From: a virus
DNA: 33,807 nucleotides
Direction: 5' to 3' (one strand)
IMG/VR virus record: IMGVR_UViG_3300008625_000041
Location: 1 to 33,807 of that record
Part shown: positions 1 to 9,258 of the stretch, one piece after another
How the letters are laid out: the number at the start of each line of letters is the position of its first letter
Position numbering within the stretch: position 1 is the stretch's first letter
Program-made: the position numbers and the translations under genes
The notes under the pieces: generated by a model
What the model was told of the DNA's origin: nothing
Databases searched by the model: none
What the model saw: only the letters and a program-made list of their open reading frames with translations

Positions 1-3000
1 ATCAGCATCTAAAGTTATATTACTTCCACTAATAAGTCCATTACTTAAAATATTCCAACTACCAATATAACCTTCATTAGCTCTAATACTTCCACTAAGA
101 AATACATTTTCTGCTGATAATCCGAATCCTGGACTTGATTCATTGTGTACTGCAGTAGTACTTGCTAATCCACTTAAATCTCCAAACCTTGCTCTCCTTA
201 AAAATCCACCACTTCCAGATTCAATTACATCTATATAAGGTGTTTCAGTATCGGTTGGATCTGCATTTATATGTATAAATCCTGTTTGTGGGCGTCCGAA
301 ACTTATAATAACTTGTCCATCATCATATGATGCTGATACAGAAGAAGCTCCACCAAAATTACCTATTGAACCAGTTACACTTCCTTGTAATTCTCTTGTT
401 ACTGTAATCGCTTGTATAAACCCAGTACTATTTCCAGTTTGATCTGATGCAGAATACGCTGCATTAAGTCTCATAAACTCTGAACTAAATCCTGAATCCC
501 CTACTTTCTTAACAAATAACAATTCTCCTGGTTGAAATCCAGCAGCATTAGTTAATGGAATTGTTGTAGCATTAGCTGCAACACTTCCACTTATAGTTGT
601 TGCATTACTAACAAGTAATTGTCCACCAACTGCGTTTACAGTTTGTTTTTCAAATGTTGTAGTAGCAAGAGTACCACGAACAAAAACATTACTAAATTCT
701 GCAAATCCATCACTATCAATAGTCCATCCAGTTGCTTTTTTCGCATAATCTCTTGTTCTAATTGAACCAGTACTACTTAATATAATATTAGATGAACCTA
801 AAGTATTTGCTTCTATTCCCCAACCTGCTATATTACCAGCAGTACCACTTATATGTCCATCTGCTTTTACTTGAAAGTTTGAAGCACTTATAAATAATCC
901 AGAATCAGTTGATGAATTTTCATCAGCATTTCCTCTTATATAAAAAGTATCTCCTGATAATTTTTCTCTACCAATATTAAATCCACCAATCTTACCTGTT
1001 TGTGCTTCAATATTTCCTTTTACAACAACATCTCCACTTGAGGATAAATGAAAATTAGATGAACTAATTTCTATATTACCACCACTACCACTTACATATT
1101 GTTCTGTACTACCTAAGAAAAATGATTTTGCTTTTACTTCAAAAACACTTGGATTTGTTCTAAATTTAAGAGATCCCTCATCTCCACCAGCATGTAACTC
1201 TAAACCTAAACCATCATAATCTTCACTTGCACTTATAGCAGTTCCTACACTACCACTAAACATTAATATACCAGAAGGACCTTCTCCTGTAGTTGCCCGT
1301 TTAAATCCTTCATATGATTTGGTTCTAAAATATGCTGATGATTGCCCACTTAACTCAAATCCTTGCCCTTCACCAAGACTATTATTAATTGTTAAAGTTC
1401 CTGGTAAAATATTATCTGTTCCTGAAAATACTGTATTACTTCCATCAAACTGTTCAGCGTTTGCTGAAAATGTTTCCATTTGAGCTTGCTTACCATCTTT
1501 AGTAAAATATTCTACTTTAAACAATAACCGTTGGGGTCTTTGACTTAATGCTGGTGTATCAGTTGTTATTATTGCATTATTTGGATTAAATCCTGATTCT
1601 CTAGCCTGCCTTAAAGATATTGCACTAACATACCACTTACCTGAAGTAGCTATGAACTGTATAATTGGACGAGCTGTAGATTCTAATACAAAATTTTGAT
1701 AAACCATTTTTGGAAATGTAATATTAGCATCTACTCCTTCATCATCTGGATTTATAGAACCAATAAAATATCCCCACGGAGTAGATTTAAACTCACTACC
1801 TATCTTTTTAGGTTTAACTCCTGAACCAGATACATAAACTTTTAATTCTGCTTTATCTTGATCTACTAAACTTTCATCTATTCTTACTTGCTTTGATGCT
1901 TTTATAGGATATGCATTAAATGATAAACTATATTCTATATCTCTCATAACTAAAGGTCTATTTTCTCCAACTATATTACCTTTTCCAGCTACGTTTTTTG
2001 TTCTTGATGAATTTAACCAAAAAGCAACATTATCATTTTCACTATAGTTTGAACCAGAAATAACCACTGCATCATGTATATGACTTATAGTTGCTCTATT
2101 AAATCCACCAACTGGCCCACTACCTACTACTGCTCCTGAATAATATCCAGCATTTGTTCCTTGAGAACCAGTCCAATATGTATCTACTATTGAACGGGTC
2201 GGGAAATATCCTTTCATTAAATTTCCCTTCAAAGATAAATCATCTATTAGTTCTTCACGAGATTCTAAAATTCTTTCTGTTAATGGTATAAATTCTGTAT
2301 CATTTACCGTTCTATAATAAATTTTAGCTCTATACACATCTCCTGAAAGTGTTCTTAGATTAGAAAGTTTAAATGTAGATTTAGATATATAATTTATTTC
2401 ATTATAATCAAATTCTACAGTTTCATTAAAACTCATAGTATATGGTGATGAACCTAAATCAGGAATTTCTAATAACTTATATGCTAAACTATCTACAGAA
2501 TTATTAAATGTTAAAGGCCTTGATGATGGTATTACATCTGTACCTTTGATATCACTTATAGTAAATTCATATGGTAAGTTTTGAGATATTAATTTAGAAA
2601 CAGAATAATTATGTCGTTGTGCAAAGTCATATAATTCAAATCTATCAACTTTTATTTTTGCTCCTTCTAAATAATCTCCAACTTCTCTACTATCTGAAAT
2701 ACTATCTAAACTTATTTTATAATTTTGTACTTCAGGACTTGCTGCAAACACGGAAGAATCATTTCTACCAGAGTTAGTATTATCATAATTACCATCATTA
2801 TAGCTGCCGCCTCCGCCGCCGCCTCCACCTGATCCACCATTATTTGTTTGGGCTTCACTATGTTGTTGATCATCATATGCATCTTCTTCAGAAGTATTTG
2901 CATTTGCCTTTTGTGATTCTGATTCTGTATCTATACAAGTAATATTATAATATGCAGTATTACTACTCACACCTGGAGCACCAACTGTTAAACCAATTGC

Positions 3001-5853
3001 TTTAAAGTCTACATCATCAACAACAAAACTAGATCTATTTCCATTTCCAAGTACAGTAATCTCATCATAACTCTCATCGTGTAAACTCCAAGTATAAGAA
3101 GTTAATTTAATTCCAGTACTAGCAAAGTATGAACTGTTTATTCTTGTAGTTAAATTATGTGATCCAAATGAAAGAGAAGCAGTTGGTTCATTAACTGTTT
3201 CTAAATCATCAATCATTATATCAGTATCAGCCACTACTGGAACTTGTCCACTTACTACATCAACAAATAAAGAACTACTCATACTAGATTTACCATTTGA
3301 ATCTTTAACAACAGCACTTGCAGTATAAGCACCAGCTGCTTCATATGCATGTGTTAAAGAAATATGAGATGCATCCACTCCATTAAATTCTATCCCAGTA
3401 GGCACTCCAGCTTGAAAATAAACTAAATCACTCGTAGAATCTCCCCAAGCAACTGATATTTCATCAATATACTTCTCACTTTCAGTATTTGAACTTGCTG
3501 AAACTATTAAAGTAAACTCTTGACTTGCAGTAACGGCTGTTGAACCTGAAATAGATGTTATACGTGGTACTCCAGTAGCTACTGTTATTGGTTGTCCCTT
3601 AAATTCTTTTGTACCACCAGACCAATTAGCTACAATTCTGGGTTTAAAAGTTCCTTGGCTTGTATATGTAGCAGTTGTAGTTTGTCCTGAAGCGGACATT
3701 TCTACTTCACTAACTCCAGTAAATAATTTTTGGCTAGTTGGACTTCCCTCACCATCTTCAGTAAAAGTAACTGTAAGTGGTGCTGTTCCAGATGTTATAT
3801 TTGAAGTTACATGCGGTCTTGGTGTAACTACATTACTAACACTTTGTTTTGTAATTGTATTTGATTTTCTTCCTGCTGTATCAACTACATAATGTTCAAT
3901 ATCAAAATTACCTGAAGTATCATATGATGCTGAAACTGCAGAACCTGTTACTGATGTTGGGAATAATTGAAATCCATCCCAATAAATTGTTTTACCACTT
4001 GAATTTTTTGCTCCAACTCTAAATGAAGCATGTTTTGTTCCTGAATGTAAAAATCTACTATGTACACTAATTTTCGTCCAACCACTACTATCAACTTTAA
4101 TTGGATCTCCTACTACTATATTTTGATAAGCATCTCCTTCTTCACCTATTGTTTCATAGTTTGCATCTAATCCATATAATGACAAATACGCATACGCATC
4201 TCCTGAATTAGTTTTAGCATAACCACTAACTGTAAATCCATCCGATTGGGTTGCTGGTGCAAGTGCGGCAGTGCTGCTTCCTCTATAATGTCCAAAGTAA
4301 CTATCAGCTGCATTTGAAGCTTGTGCTATAGCGTTTGAACCACTATATGCTACTGAAGATTGTCTGGTTACACTTGTATTGCCTACAGAATAACCACTCC
4401 AAAATCCACTCAAAGCACTTCCAAATATATTATTAGGTGCATAATTTATAAATTGACTACCAGTTATTTGTGCATTTTCAAGATACCAATGAAATTTATT
4501 AAGACTTAAACCACTACCAATTGTTGCACTTGAAGTAACATTAAAATTTACACCTGTAGATACTAATGAATTTGATTGAGAAAAATCTGCTACTGCAGTA
4601 GTTGGAAAAACTTTTATAGTTTGACTAGTACTATTAGTTTGAGTATTATAATTATTCCCTACAGTATGTGTAACTGTATAGTCTCCACTTTCACTATATT
4701 CATGTATTACTCTTTTACCTGCTGAACCTGTAACTACTAAACTTCTACCATCTCCGAAATCATATTGAAATGTTGTATCACCTATATTATCATCAGCATT
4801 TGTAGCATCATCTGCACTAGCAGAATATATACTTCTATCTGTAAATCTAAATCTTGCTTTTGTAAAAAGTGGGTTTGTAGAAGTTTCTAAACTTCCAGTT
4901 AAATATTGTGTTTCTCCTGATAATGCTTCGTTTAAAGTACCATCTGATATAAACATACCAGCATTTGGTGTAGCAGGCGGTGATACCGTAACTTCAACTT
5001 GATCTTTAGCACCACCACCAAATGGTGAATTTCCAGTAGCTCTAACAACATATGTTCCAGCTTTAGTATATGTATGAGAGCCATTAGCAGTTTGTGGATT
5101 ATAACTATCAGTTGTAGAATCTCCCCAATCAAATTCTACATTACTTATAGGTCCTACAGCATCTGCTATTAAATTAACATTAAATTTATTATTTCTTAGA
5201 ATTCCAGTAGGTTTTGTATTATCAGTAAATCGAAGTTCTAAATCAGAATGTGCTATTAAATTTGGATTTAAAAATTGTTGTACTCCTGCAGGTATTCTTG
5301 CTCCAGAAAGACTTCCGCTTACTAAAACATTTACTTCTTTTTGTCCTGTTTTAGGTATTACTTCTTGTAATATTGTTTCAGATATTGATAACTTTGGTGC
5401 TCTTAAAAATAAAATCTTTTCATTATTCGGTGAAGATGGATCTATCATTATTTCCGTTTGATAACGAACATTATATACATCTTGAAATTCATCTGGAATA
5501 ACTAATCCATCATTCTGTTCTGGATCTGGATTTATTTCTCCAAGTAAAGTTAGAGTTGCTATTCCAGGATCAACATCTTCATATACTTCTATACTTAATC
5601 TTCTTGAAGTACCTTCTAAATAATTCCGTATTGGATTTATATATACTGTTTTACCACTTGAATCAATTAATTCAAATAATATATCTGTTTCTCTTTTTAA
5701 AGCAGGTGATCCATCAATTAATATAGATGATCTACCAGTAGGTATAATATCTGGAGAATCAAGGATTTTAAAATATTTATTTTCTGTATCCTCGACAAAT
5801 ACTTGAACTTGATCTAAGTTTTGTTTTTTAACTGTTTTCTTGAATAATGCCAT
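1..5853 (-). CDS. Giant tail fibre / receptor-binding adhesin with PKD domains (3' end beyond window)
   Basis: The frame is open from an ATG at 5853 to the window edge: 1951 codons with no stop, so the C-terminus is missing. The N-terminus starts MALFKKTVKK, followed by a beta-rich region. PKD/Ig-like modules follow, with signatures FDWGDS near residue 243, YDFGDG near 360, FTEDGEGS near 700 and VAWGDS near 803. A Gly/Ser run lies near 1005-1015. The last 450 residues are fibre-like repeats of the type GKIGGFNIG, IAGWGIEANTLG and GYIGSWNI, with many SGS motifs, as in marine phage tail fibre and tip-attachment proteins. I infer a host-recognition fibre or adhesin in the virion. No strong Shine-Dalgarno is visible before the ATG. 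The gene lies downstream of the Mre11-Rad50 fusion with an 84-base gap to the divergent small plus-strand gene. The virion role is an inference; PKD folds are also found in non-phage adhesins. Confidence 0.8.
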   Translation of the reverse strand, partial: MALFKKTVKKQNLDQVQVFVEDTENKYFKILDSPDIIPTGRSSILIDGSPALKRETDILFELIDSSGKTVYINPIRNYLEGTSRRLSIEVYEDVDPGIATLTLLGEINPDPEQNDGLVIPDEFQDVYNVRYQTEIMIDPSSPNNEKILFLRAPKLSISETILQEVIPKTGQKEVNVLVSGSLSGARIPAGVQQFLNPNLIAHSDLELRFTDNTKPTGILRNNKFNVNLIADAVGPISNVEFDWGDSTTDSYNPQTANGSHTYTKAGTYVVRATGNSPFGGGAKDQVEVTVSPPATPNAGMFISDGTLNEALSGETQYLTGSLETSTNPLFTKARFRFTDRSIYSASADDATNADDNIGDTTFQYDFGDGRSLVVTGSAGKRVIHEYSESGDYTVTHTVGNNYNTQTNSTSQTIKVFPTTAVADFSQSNSLVSTGVNFNVTSSATIGSGLSLNKFHWYLENAQITGSQFINYAPNNIFGSALSGFWSGYSVGNTSVTRQSSVAYSGSNAIAQASNAADSYFGHYRGSSTAALAPATQSDGFTVSGYAKTNSGDAYAYLSLYGLDANYETIGEEGDAYQNIVVGDPIKVDSSGWTKISVHSRFLHSGTKHASFRVGAKNSSGKTIYWDGFQLFPTSVTGSAVSASYDTSGNFDIEHYVVDTAGRKSNTITKQSVSNVVTPRPHVTSNITSGTAPLTVTFTEDGEGSPTSQKLFTGVSEVEMSASGQTTTATYTSQGTFKPRIVANWSGGTKEFKGQPITVATGVPRITSISGSTAVTASQEFTLIVSASSNTESEKYIDEISVAWGDSTSDLVYFQAGVPTGIEFNGVDASHISLTHAYEAAGAYTASAVVKDSNGKSSMSSSLFVDVVSGQVPVVADTDIMIDDLETVNEPTASLSFGSHNLTTRINSSYFASTGIKLTSYTWSLHDESYDEITVLGNGNRSSFVVDDVDFKAIGLTVGAPGVSSNTAYYNITCIDTESESQKANANTSEEDAYDDQQHSEAQTNNGGSGGGGGGGGSYNDGNYDNTNSGRNDSSVFAASPEVQNYKISLDSISDSREVGDYLEGAKIKVDRFELYDFAQRHNYSVSKLISQNLPYEFTISDIKGTDVIPSSRPLTFNNSVDSLAYKLLEIPDLGSSPYTMSFNETVEFDYNEINYISKSTFKLSNLRTLSGDVYRAKIYYRTVNDTEFIPLTERILESREELIDDLSLKGNLMKGYFPTRSIVDTYWTGSQGTNAGYYSGAVVGSGPVGGFNRATISHIHDAVVISGSNYSENDNVAFWLNSSRTKNVAGKGNIVGENRPLVMRDIEYSLSFNAYPIKASKQVRIDESLVDQDKAELKVYVSGSGVKPKKIGSEFKSTPWGYFIGSINPDDEGVDANITFPKMVYQNFVLESTARPIIQFIATSGKWYVSAISLRQARESGFNPNNAIITTDTPALSQRPQRLLFKVEYFTKDGKQAQMETFSANAEQFDGSNTVFSGTDNILPGTLTINNSLGEGQGFELSGQSSAYFRTKSYEGFKRATTGEGPSGILMFSGSVGTAISASEDYDGLGLELHAGGDEGSLKFRTNPSVFEVKAKSFFLGSTEQYVSGSGGNIEISSSNFHLSSSGDVVVKGNIEAQTGKIGGFNIGREKLSGDTFYIRGNADENSSTDSGLFISASNFQVKADGHISGTAGNIAGWGIEANTLGSSNIILSSTGSIRTRDYAKKATGWTIDSDGFAEFSNVFVRGTLATTTFEKQTVNAVGGQLLVSNATTISGSVAANATTIPLTNAAGFQPGELLFVKKVGDSGFSSEFMRLNAAYSASDQTGNSTGFIQAITVTRELQGSVTGSIGNFGGASSVSASYDDGQVIISFGRPQTGFIHINADPTDTETPYIDVIESGSGGFLRRARFGDLSGLASTTAVHNESSPGFGLSAENVFLSGSIRANEGYIGSWNILSNGLISGSNITLDAD
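2803..2838 (-). repeat. Poly-glycine codon run inside the fibre gene
   Basis: A GC-rich patch in an AT-rich gene encodes GGSGGGGGGGS (about residues 1005-1015) using GGC and GGA codons. It is flanked by acidic, polar low-complexity sequence (SEEDAYDDQQ before, NDGNYDNTNS after). This looks like a flexible hinge separating the N-terminal PKD half from the C-terminal fibre-like repeat half. Confidence 0.75.
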
Positions 5854-5879
5854 TTAAATAGACGTTCCATTTCATTTAT

Positions 5880-5889
5880 AATAAATATT
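5880..5889 (-). promoter_or_regulatory. Weak candidate phage promoter motif upstream of the fibre gene
   Basis: Reading towards the fibre gene, the motif is AATATTTATT, an 8/10 match to the TATATTTATA motif found upstream of other genes here. It lies 27 bases before the ATG at 5853. On the same strand a T4-type late box TATAAATA occurs further upstream at 5908-5915, so either element could serve this gene. Sequence pattern only. Confidence 0.22.
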
Positions 5890-5905
5890 AAAACTTTATT
5901 ATAAG

Positions 5906-5915
5906 TATATTTATA
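5906..5915 (+). promoter_or_regulatory. Candidate phage promoter motif TATATTTATA upstream of the RHH gene
   Basis: The motif TATATTTATA lies 22 bases before the ATG of the small plus-strand gene, the same spacing as before the minus-strand genes starting at 32138 and 33167. A perfect sigma70-type -10 hexamer TATAAT follows at 5921-5926, but no -35 is recognisable. If TATAAT were used, transcription would begin close to 5933 and the mRNA would be almost leaderless. Read on the minus strand, positions 5908-5915 give the T4 late box TATAAATA facing the fibre gene. Confidence 0.35.
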
Positions 5916-5936
5916 GTGTGTATAATGGGTGTATAA

Positions 5937-6113
5937 ATGAAAAAAAGATATAATTTTACGTTAGATGAGTCTGTAAAGACTGTTTTGGAAGATTTCGCTA
6001 AAGAAAATTTTACTACAATGTCTGCAGTATTAACTTCTTTAATTTTGAAATTACAATCAAAAAAGATTGTTTATGGTAATAAATTACCTTCTAAAAGGAT
6101 TTCCCAAAGTTAA
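5937..6113 (+). CDS. Small ribbon-helix-helix DNA-binding protein (58 aa)
   Basis: ATG to TAA, 58 codons. The protein begins MKKRYNFTLDESVKTVLEDF and continues AKENFTTMSAVLTSLILKLQ. This fits a ribbon-helix-helix (Arc/MetJ/CopG-type) fold: a short strand RYNFTL, helix A ESVKTVLEDFAKEN, a turn, and helix B TTMSAVLTSLILKLQ. RHH proteins dimerise and bind operators, so I infer a transcriptional repressor or modulator. It is one of only two plus-strand genes seen. It lies divergently from the giant fibre gene with an 84-base shared upstream region, where it could regulate both. Its last 23 bases overlap the 3' end of the convergent Mre11-Rad50 gene. There is no clear Shine-Dalgarno. The fold call rests on pattern recognition of a short sequence. 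Confidence 0.72.
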   Translation: MKKRYNFTLDESVKTVLEDFAKENFTTMSAVLTSLILKLQSKKIVYGNKLPSKRISQS

Positions 6114-9100
6114 TATTACTATATCCTTGTTCTTTCTTTATTTCTAATAACGTATCTACAGCATCTCTCATAGATTCTATATGTGATACAATAATAACAA
6201 ATTGAAATTGAGATTTTAAATATTGAAAAAAGCTATAAACAGAATTTAAATTTTCACTATCCATAGTTCCAAATCCCTCATCAATAGCAAGAAAGTTACC
6301 TCTTGGTAAATTACAAACATTAATCAACCCCACCCTAAGAGCTAATGATGATATAAATTTTTCCATTCCACTACTAAGTTCTAATGGCCAAACATTATTA
6401 TCGTCATATACAATATAGTTATTAATACTCTTACCATCCATTTTAAATATAATACCGAAATCAACAATCTGTGATAATATATTATTAACTTCTCCCTCAA
6501 TGGTTGGTAATGCATCTTGTATTAAATTATATGGAACTCCATCTCTACTTACTGCCTGTAAATAATAATGATACGCTCCTATCTTATCCTCTAATTCTTC
6601 CATTTTAGTAATATTATCAAACAAAGTTTTTATACGTGCTTCTAAAATAGCTATTGTTTTACCCCTATTATATTTTTTAGCAGTATGATCTTTTATCTTA
6701 GAATCTACTACTTGTATTTCTGATTCTGTTAACTCTATTTTAGATAAAATATCTCTATTATATTTTATAGATTTTTCTTGTCTTTCAAACTTAGTTATAT
6801 CTTTTAAAACATATTGTTTACTTTGTTTAACATTCTTACCCTTTTCAACAATAACATCTTTTTTATGTTTTACTGATTCTAATTTTGCTTCTTCTTCAAA
6901 TATACTTTTAGTAATACTATCATATTTAGATTGTATTTCAGTATACTCTTTTACTACTTTTCGTAAATCTCCAGCTTCTTTTATATACTGAGTTTGTAGA
7001 TGTTTATTATGAGTTATAGTATCTATTGCGTTTTTAGCATCTTTTACAAATGGATTAGTTAAACAGGCTTCACACGTCTCATTCCATTCCCAACTCTGTA
7101 ATTTATCAATAGCTTTTTGTTCAACATTTATTTGATTTTCTAATGTTAATAACAACTTTTCATAATTTTCTAAATCTCTTTTTTTATTACTAATTTCTTC
7201 AGCATCTAACTTTTTTATTTTTTTCTGTTTTAAAGTATCTAATAATTCTTTTGTATTAACTATAGATTTTTCTAACGAAATGTATTGATCTCTTAATACT
7301 ACTGTTTCATTTTTTAATATATCTAATTCTTCTTTTAATTTTTCAATATCTTTTACATCTTCTATTGGTTTTAATTTAGAAGTAAATTCTTTTTTAGATT
7401 CTTCAAACTTTTCTTTTTGTTCTTCATACTCATTTAACTTTTCATCAATTAACTTTAAATCGTTTTTATTAGATTTCAATTGACTTCTAGCATCAGTTAA
7501 TTCATCTTCATAATTAGATTGTTGAAAGTTTTTTAATAAAATAGATTCTTCTTTAACTCTTTCACTAGCTATTTGATATAATTTATCAAATACTCCAATC
7601 CCCATAAATTGTGCTAATAATTCTTTCTTTTCTTTTTGGGTTTTATCTATGAATACTCCTGATGAATTATTTTGAGTAGACAATGTAGTTAAAATAAAAT
7701 CATCATATGTTCCTAATACTCTACGAATATTATTATTTGTAGTTCTTCTTTGATCACCATTCATAGAAACCATTTGTTGTAACTCCGTATCCCAACGTTC
7801 AAAATTAACATCTACTTTAACATGCCCATTTAAAAGTCGTTTTCCTTTTCTTTCAATATAATAATCCGTTCCATCTATTTCTATATTAAGTTTACATCTA
7901 AAAGTTGATTTTTTATTATTCAAAATCATATCAGCTTTAAATGTTCTACTTGAAGTATCAAACAAGCAGAAAGATAAAGCATCTAATAAAGATGATTTAC
8001 CACTTGCATTTGGGGCAAAAATTCCTATTATACCATTTAATCTAGTAAAATCAACTACATTGTCTTTTCCATATGAAAACATATTTTCAAATTCAAATTT
8101 TTTAATTTTCCAATTAATATTTCTTTGAATATCTTCTTCTGGCAAAATTTGATTTAACTCATTATTTATTTCTTGTAATTGTATTTCAAGATTATCATCT
8201 ATAAAAAATCCACTTTTAATATAATCTAATATTAATTTATTTTGATAATCTACATTAGATACATCTCCTATACTAATCTTTTTACTTTCATCATCTAAAT
8301 TAATAACACTATCTACTTTATAAAGTTTACTCTCTGTTAATTTAGGGAATTTATCTTTGACAATAGAAAGCACTTTTTTTATTTGAGTTTCAGTTGTAGT
8401 TTTACAACGTAACCTCAATCTTCCTTTCTTTGGAAGATTATCCCAATCACTTGGTAAATTTCCATCAACTATATCAAGAGTAGCATACCCATAATCATTT
8501 GGTATTTCAATATGTTCAAACTTTCTATTCTTCACATCCCAAACAGATACCCCATGTCCATATAATGCTTCACCATAATTTTGTTGAACAAGACTACCAC
8601 AATATCTTACAATTGGTTTTTTATCAACTTTATTATATTTTTGTAGTGTTTGCATTTTGTGGATATCCCCAAGCAAAACCATATCATATCCATCCATACT
8701 TTCTAATTTAACTTTAGAAGGTAACTTAAACCCTAAATCTGTAGCTGATTGATCAACAGTACCATGATATAACAATATCTTAGTATCACCCTCTACATCT
8801 TCTGCTCTAATATAATCTTCCTCTTTATCCCAAACATCCCATACTACAAATGATACGTCTGCGAAATTATAAACACCACTATCTTTAAAATAATATAAAT
8901 TAGGATGATTAAGATTTTCTACAATCGGTGTAAGAACATCTAGTCTATGTGTATTATTTAAATTACAATCGTGATTACCTGCAATAATAATAGTAGGAAC
9001 AATATCAGAAAGATTCTTGAATAATCTTGATAATTGATCTACCAACTCTGGAGACATTTCTGTTTTAGAATGTGCTATATCACCGCCGATATAAACTACA

Positions 9101-9258
9101 CTATCTTCAGGATTCTTTTTTATTATTTTATATAATTTATTAAATGCTTCTTCAAATTCACCATGTCGGTGTAAATTTCTTATTTGAATGTCTGATATGT
9201 GATATATTCTTTTTACTGCATTTAAATTAGTTTTTATAATGTGCTTTTGATTTTTCAA
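6091..9258 (-). CDS. Single-chain Mre11-Rad50 (gp47-gp46 / SbcD-SbcC) fusion
   Basis: A 1055-aa protein joining two recombination and end-processing subunits that are normally separate. Residues about 15-335 are an Mre11-type phosphoesterase: HISDIQIRN (21-28), GGDIAHS (58-64), IIAGNHDCN (91-99), LLYHGT (162-167), LLGDIHK (195-201). Residues about 385-1055 are Rad50: Walker A FAPNASGKSS (414-423), a long coiled coil about 560-890 broken by a CxxC zinc hook C729/C732, signature LSSGMEK (961-967), Walker B LAIDEGFGTMD (990-1000) and switch His1026. In T4, gp46/gp47 process DNA ends for recombination-dependent replication. The start is TTG at 9258: an in-frame stop lies 13 bases upstream, AAGG sits 8 bases before the TTG, and no in-frame ATG precedes the nuclease motifs. 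The metal-binding DxH of motif I reads D-I-Q here. The start overlaps the primase 3' end by 32 bases. Confidence 0.93.
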   Translation of the reverse strand: MKNQKHIIKTNLNAVKRIYHISDIQIRNLHRHGEFEEAFNKLYKIIKKNPEDSVVYIGGDIAHSKTEMSPELVDQLSRLFKNLSDIVPTIIIAGNHDCNLNNTHRLDVLTPIVENLNHPNLYYFKDSGVYNFADVSFVVWDVWDKEEDYIRAEDVEGDTKILLYHGTVDQSATDLGFKLPSKVKLESMDGYDMVLLGDIHKMQTLQKYNKVDKKPIVRYCGSLVQQNYGEALYGHGVSVWDVKNRKFEHIEIPNDYGYATLDIVDGNLPSDWDNLPKKGRLRLRCKTTTETQIKKVLSIVKDKFPKLTESKLYKVDSVINLDDESKKISIGDVSNVDYQNKLILDYIKSGFFIDDNLEIQLQEINNELNQILPEEDIQRNINWKIKKFEFENMFSYGKDNVVDFTRLNGIIGIFAPNASGKSSLLDALSFCLFDTSSRTFKADMILNNKKSTFRCKLNIEIDGTDYYIERKGKRLLNGHVKVDVNFERWDTELQQMVSMNGDQRRTTNNNIRRVLGTYDDFILTTLSTQNNSSGVFIDKTQKEKKELLAQFMGIGVFDKLYQIASERVKEESILLKNFQQSNYEDELTDARSQLKSNKNDLKLIDEKLNEYEEQKEKFEESKKEFTSKLKPIEDVKDIEKLKEELDILKNETVVLRDQYISLEKSIVNTKELLDTLKQKKIKKLDAEEISNKKRDLENYEKLLLTLENQINVEQKAIDKLQSWEWNETCEACLTNPFVKDAKNAIDTITHNKHLQTQYIKEAGDLRKVVKEYTEIQSKYDSITKSIFEEEAKLESVKHKKDVIVEKGKNVKQSKQYVLKDITKFERQEKSIKYNRDILSKIELTESEIQVVDSKIKDHTAKKYNRGKTIAILEARIKTLFDNITKMEELEDKIGAYHYYLQAVSRDGVPYNLIQDALPTIEGEVNNILSQIVDFGIIFKMDGKSINNYIVYDDNNVWPLELSSGMEKFISSLALRVGLINVCNLPRGNFLAIDEGFGTMDSENLNSVYSFFQYLKSQFQFVIIVSHIESMRDAVDTLLEIKKEQGYSNINFGKSF

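Noticed and set aside
2712-2903. 63-aa minus-strand frame with Ala-rich segment
   Set aside because: It is an out-of-frame shadow of the poly-Gly hinge of the fibre gene.
8499-8711. 70-aa plus-strand frame
   Set aside because: It is antisense to the well-supported nuclease domain of the Mre11-Rad50 gene, with no ribosome-binding site.
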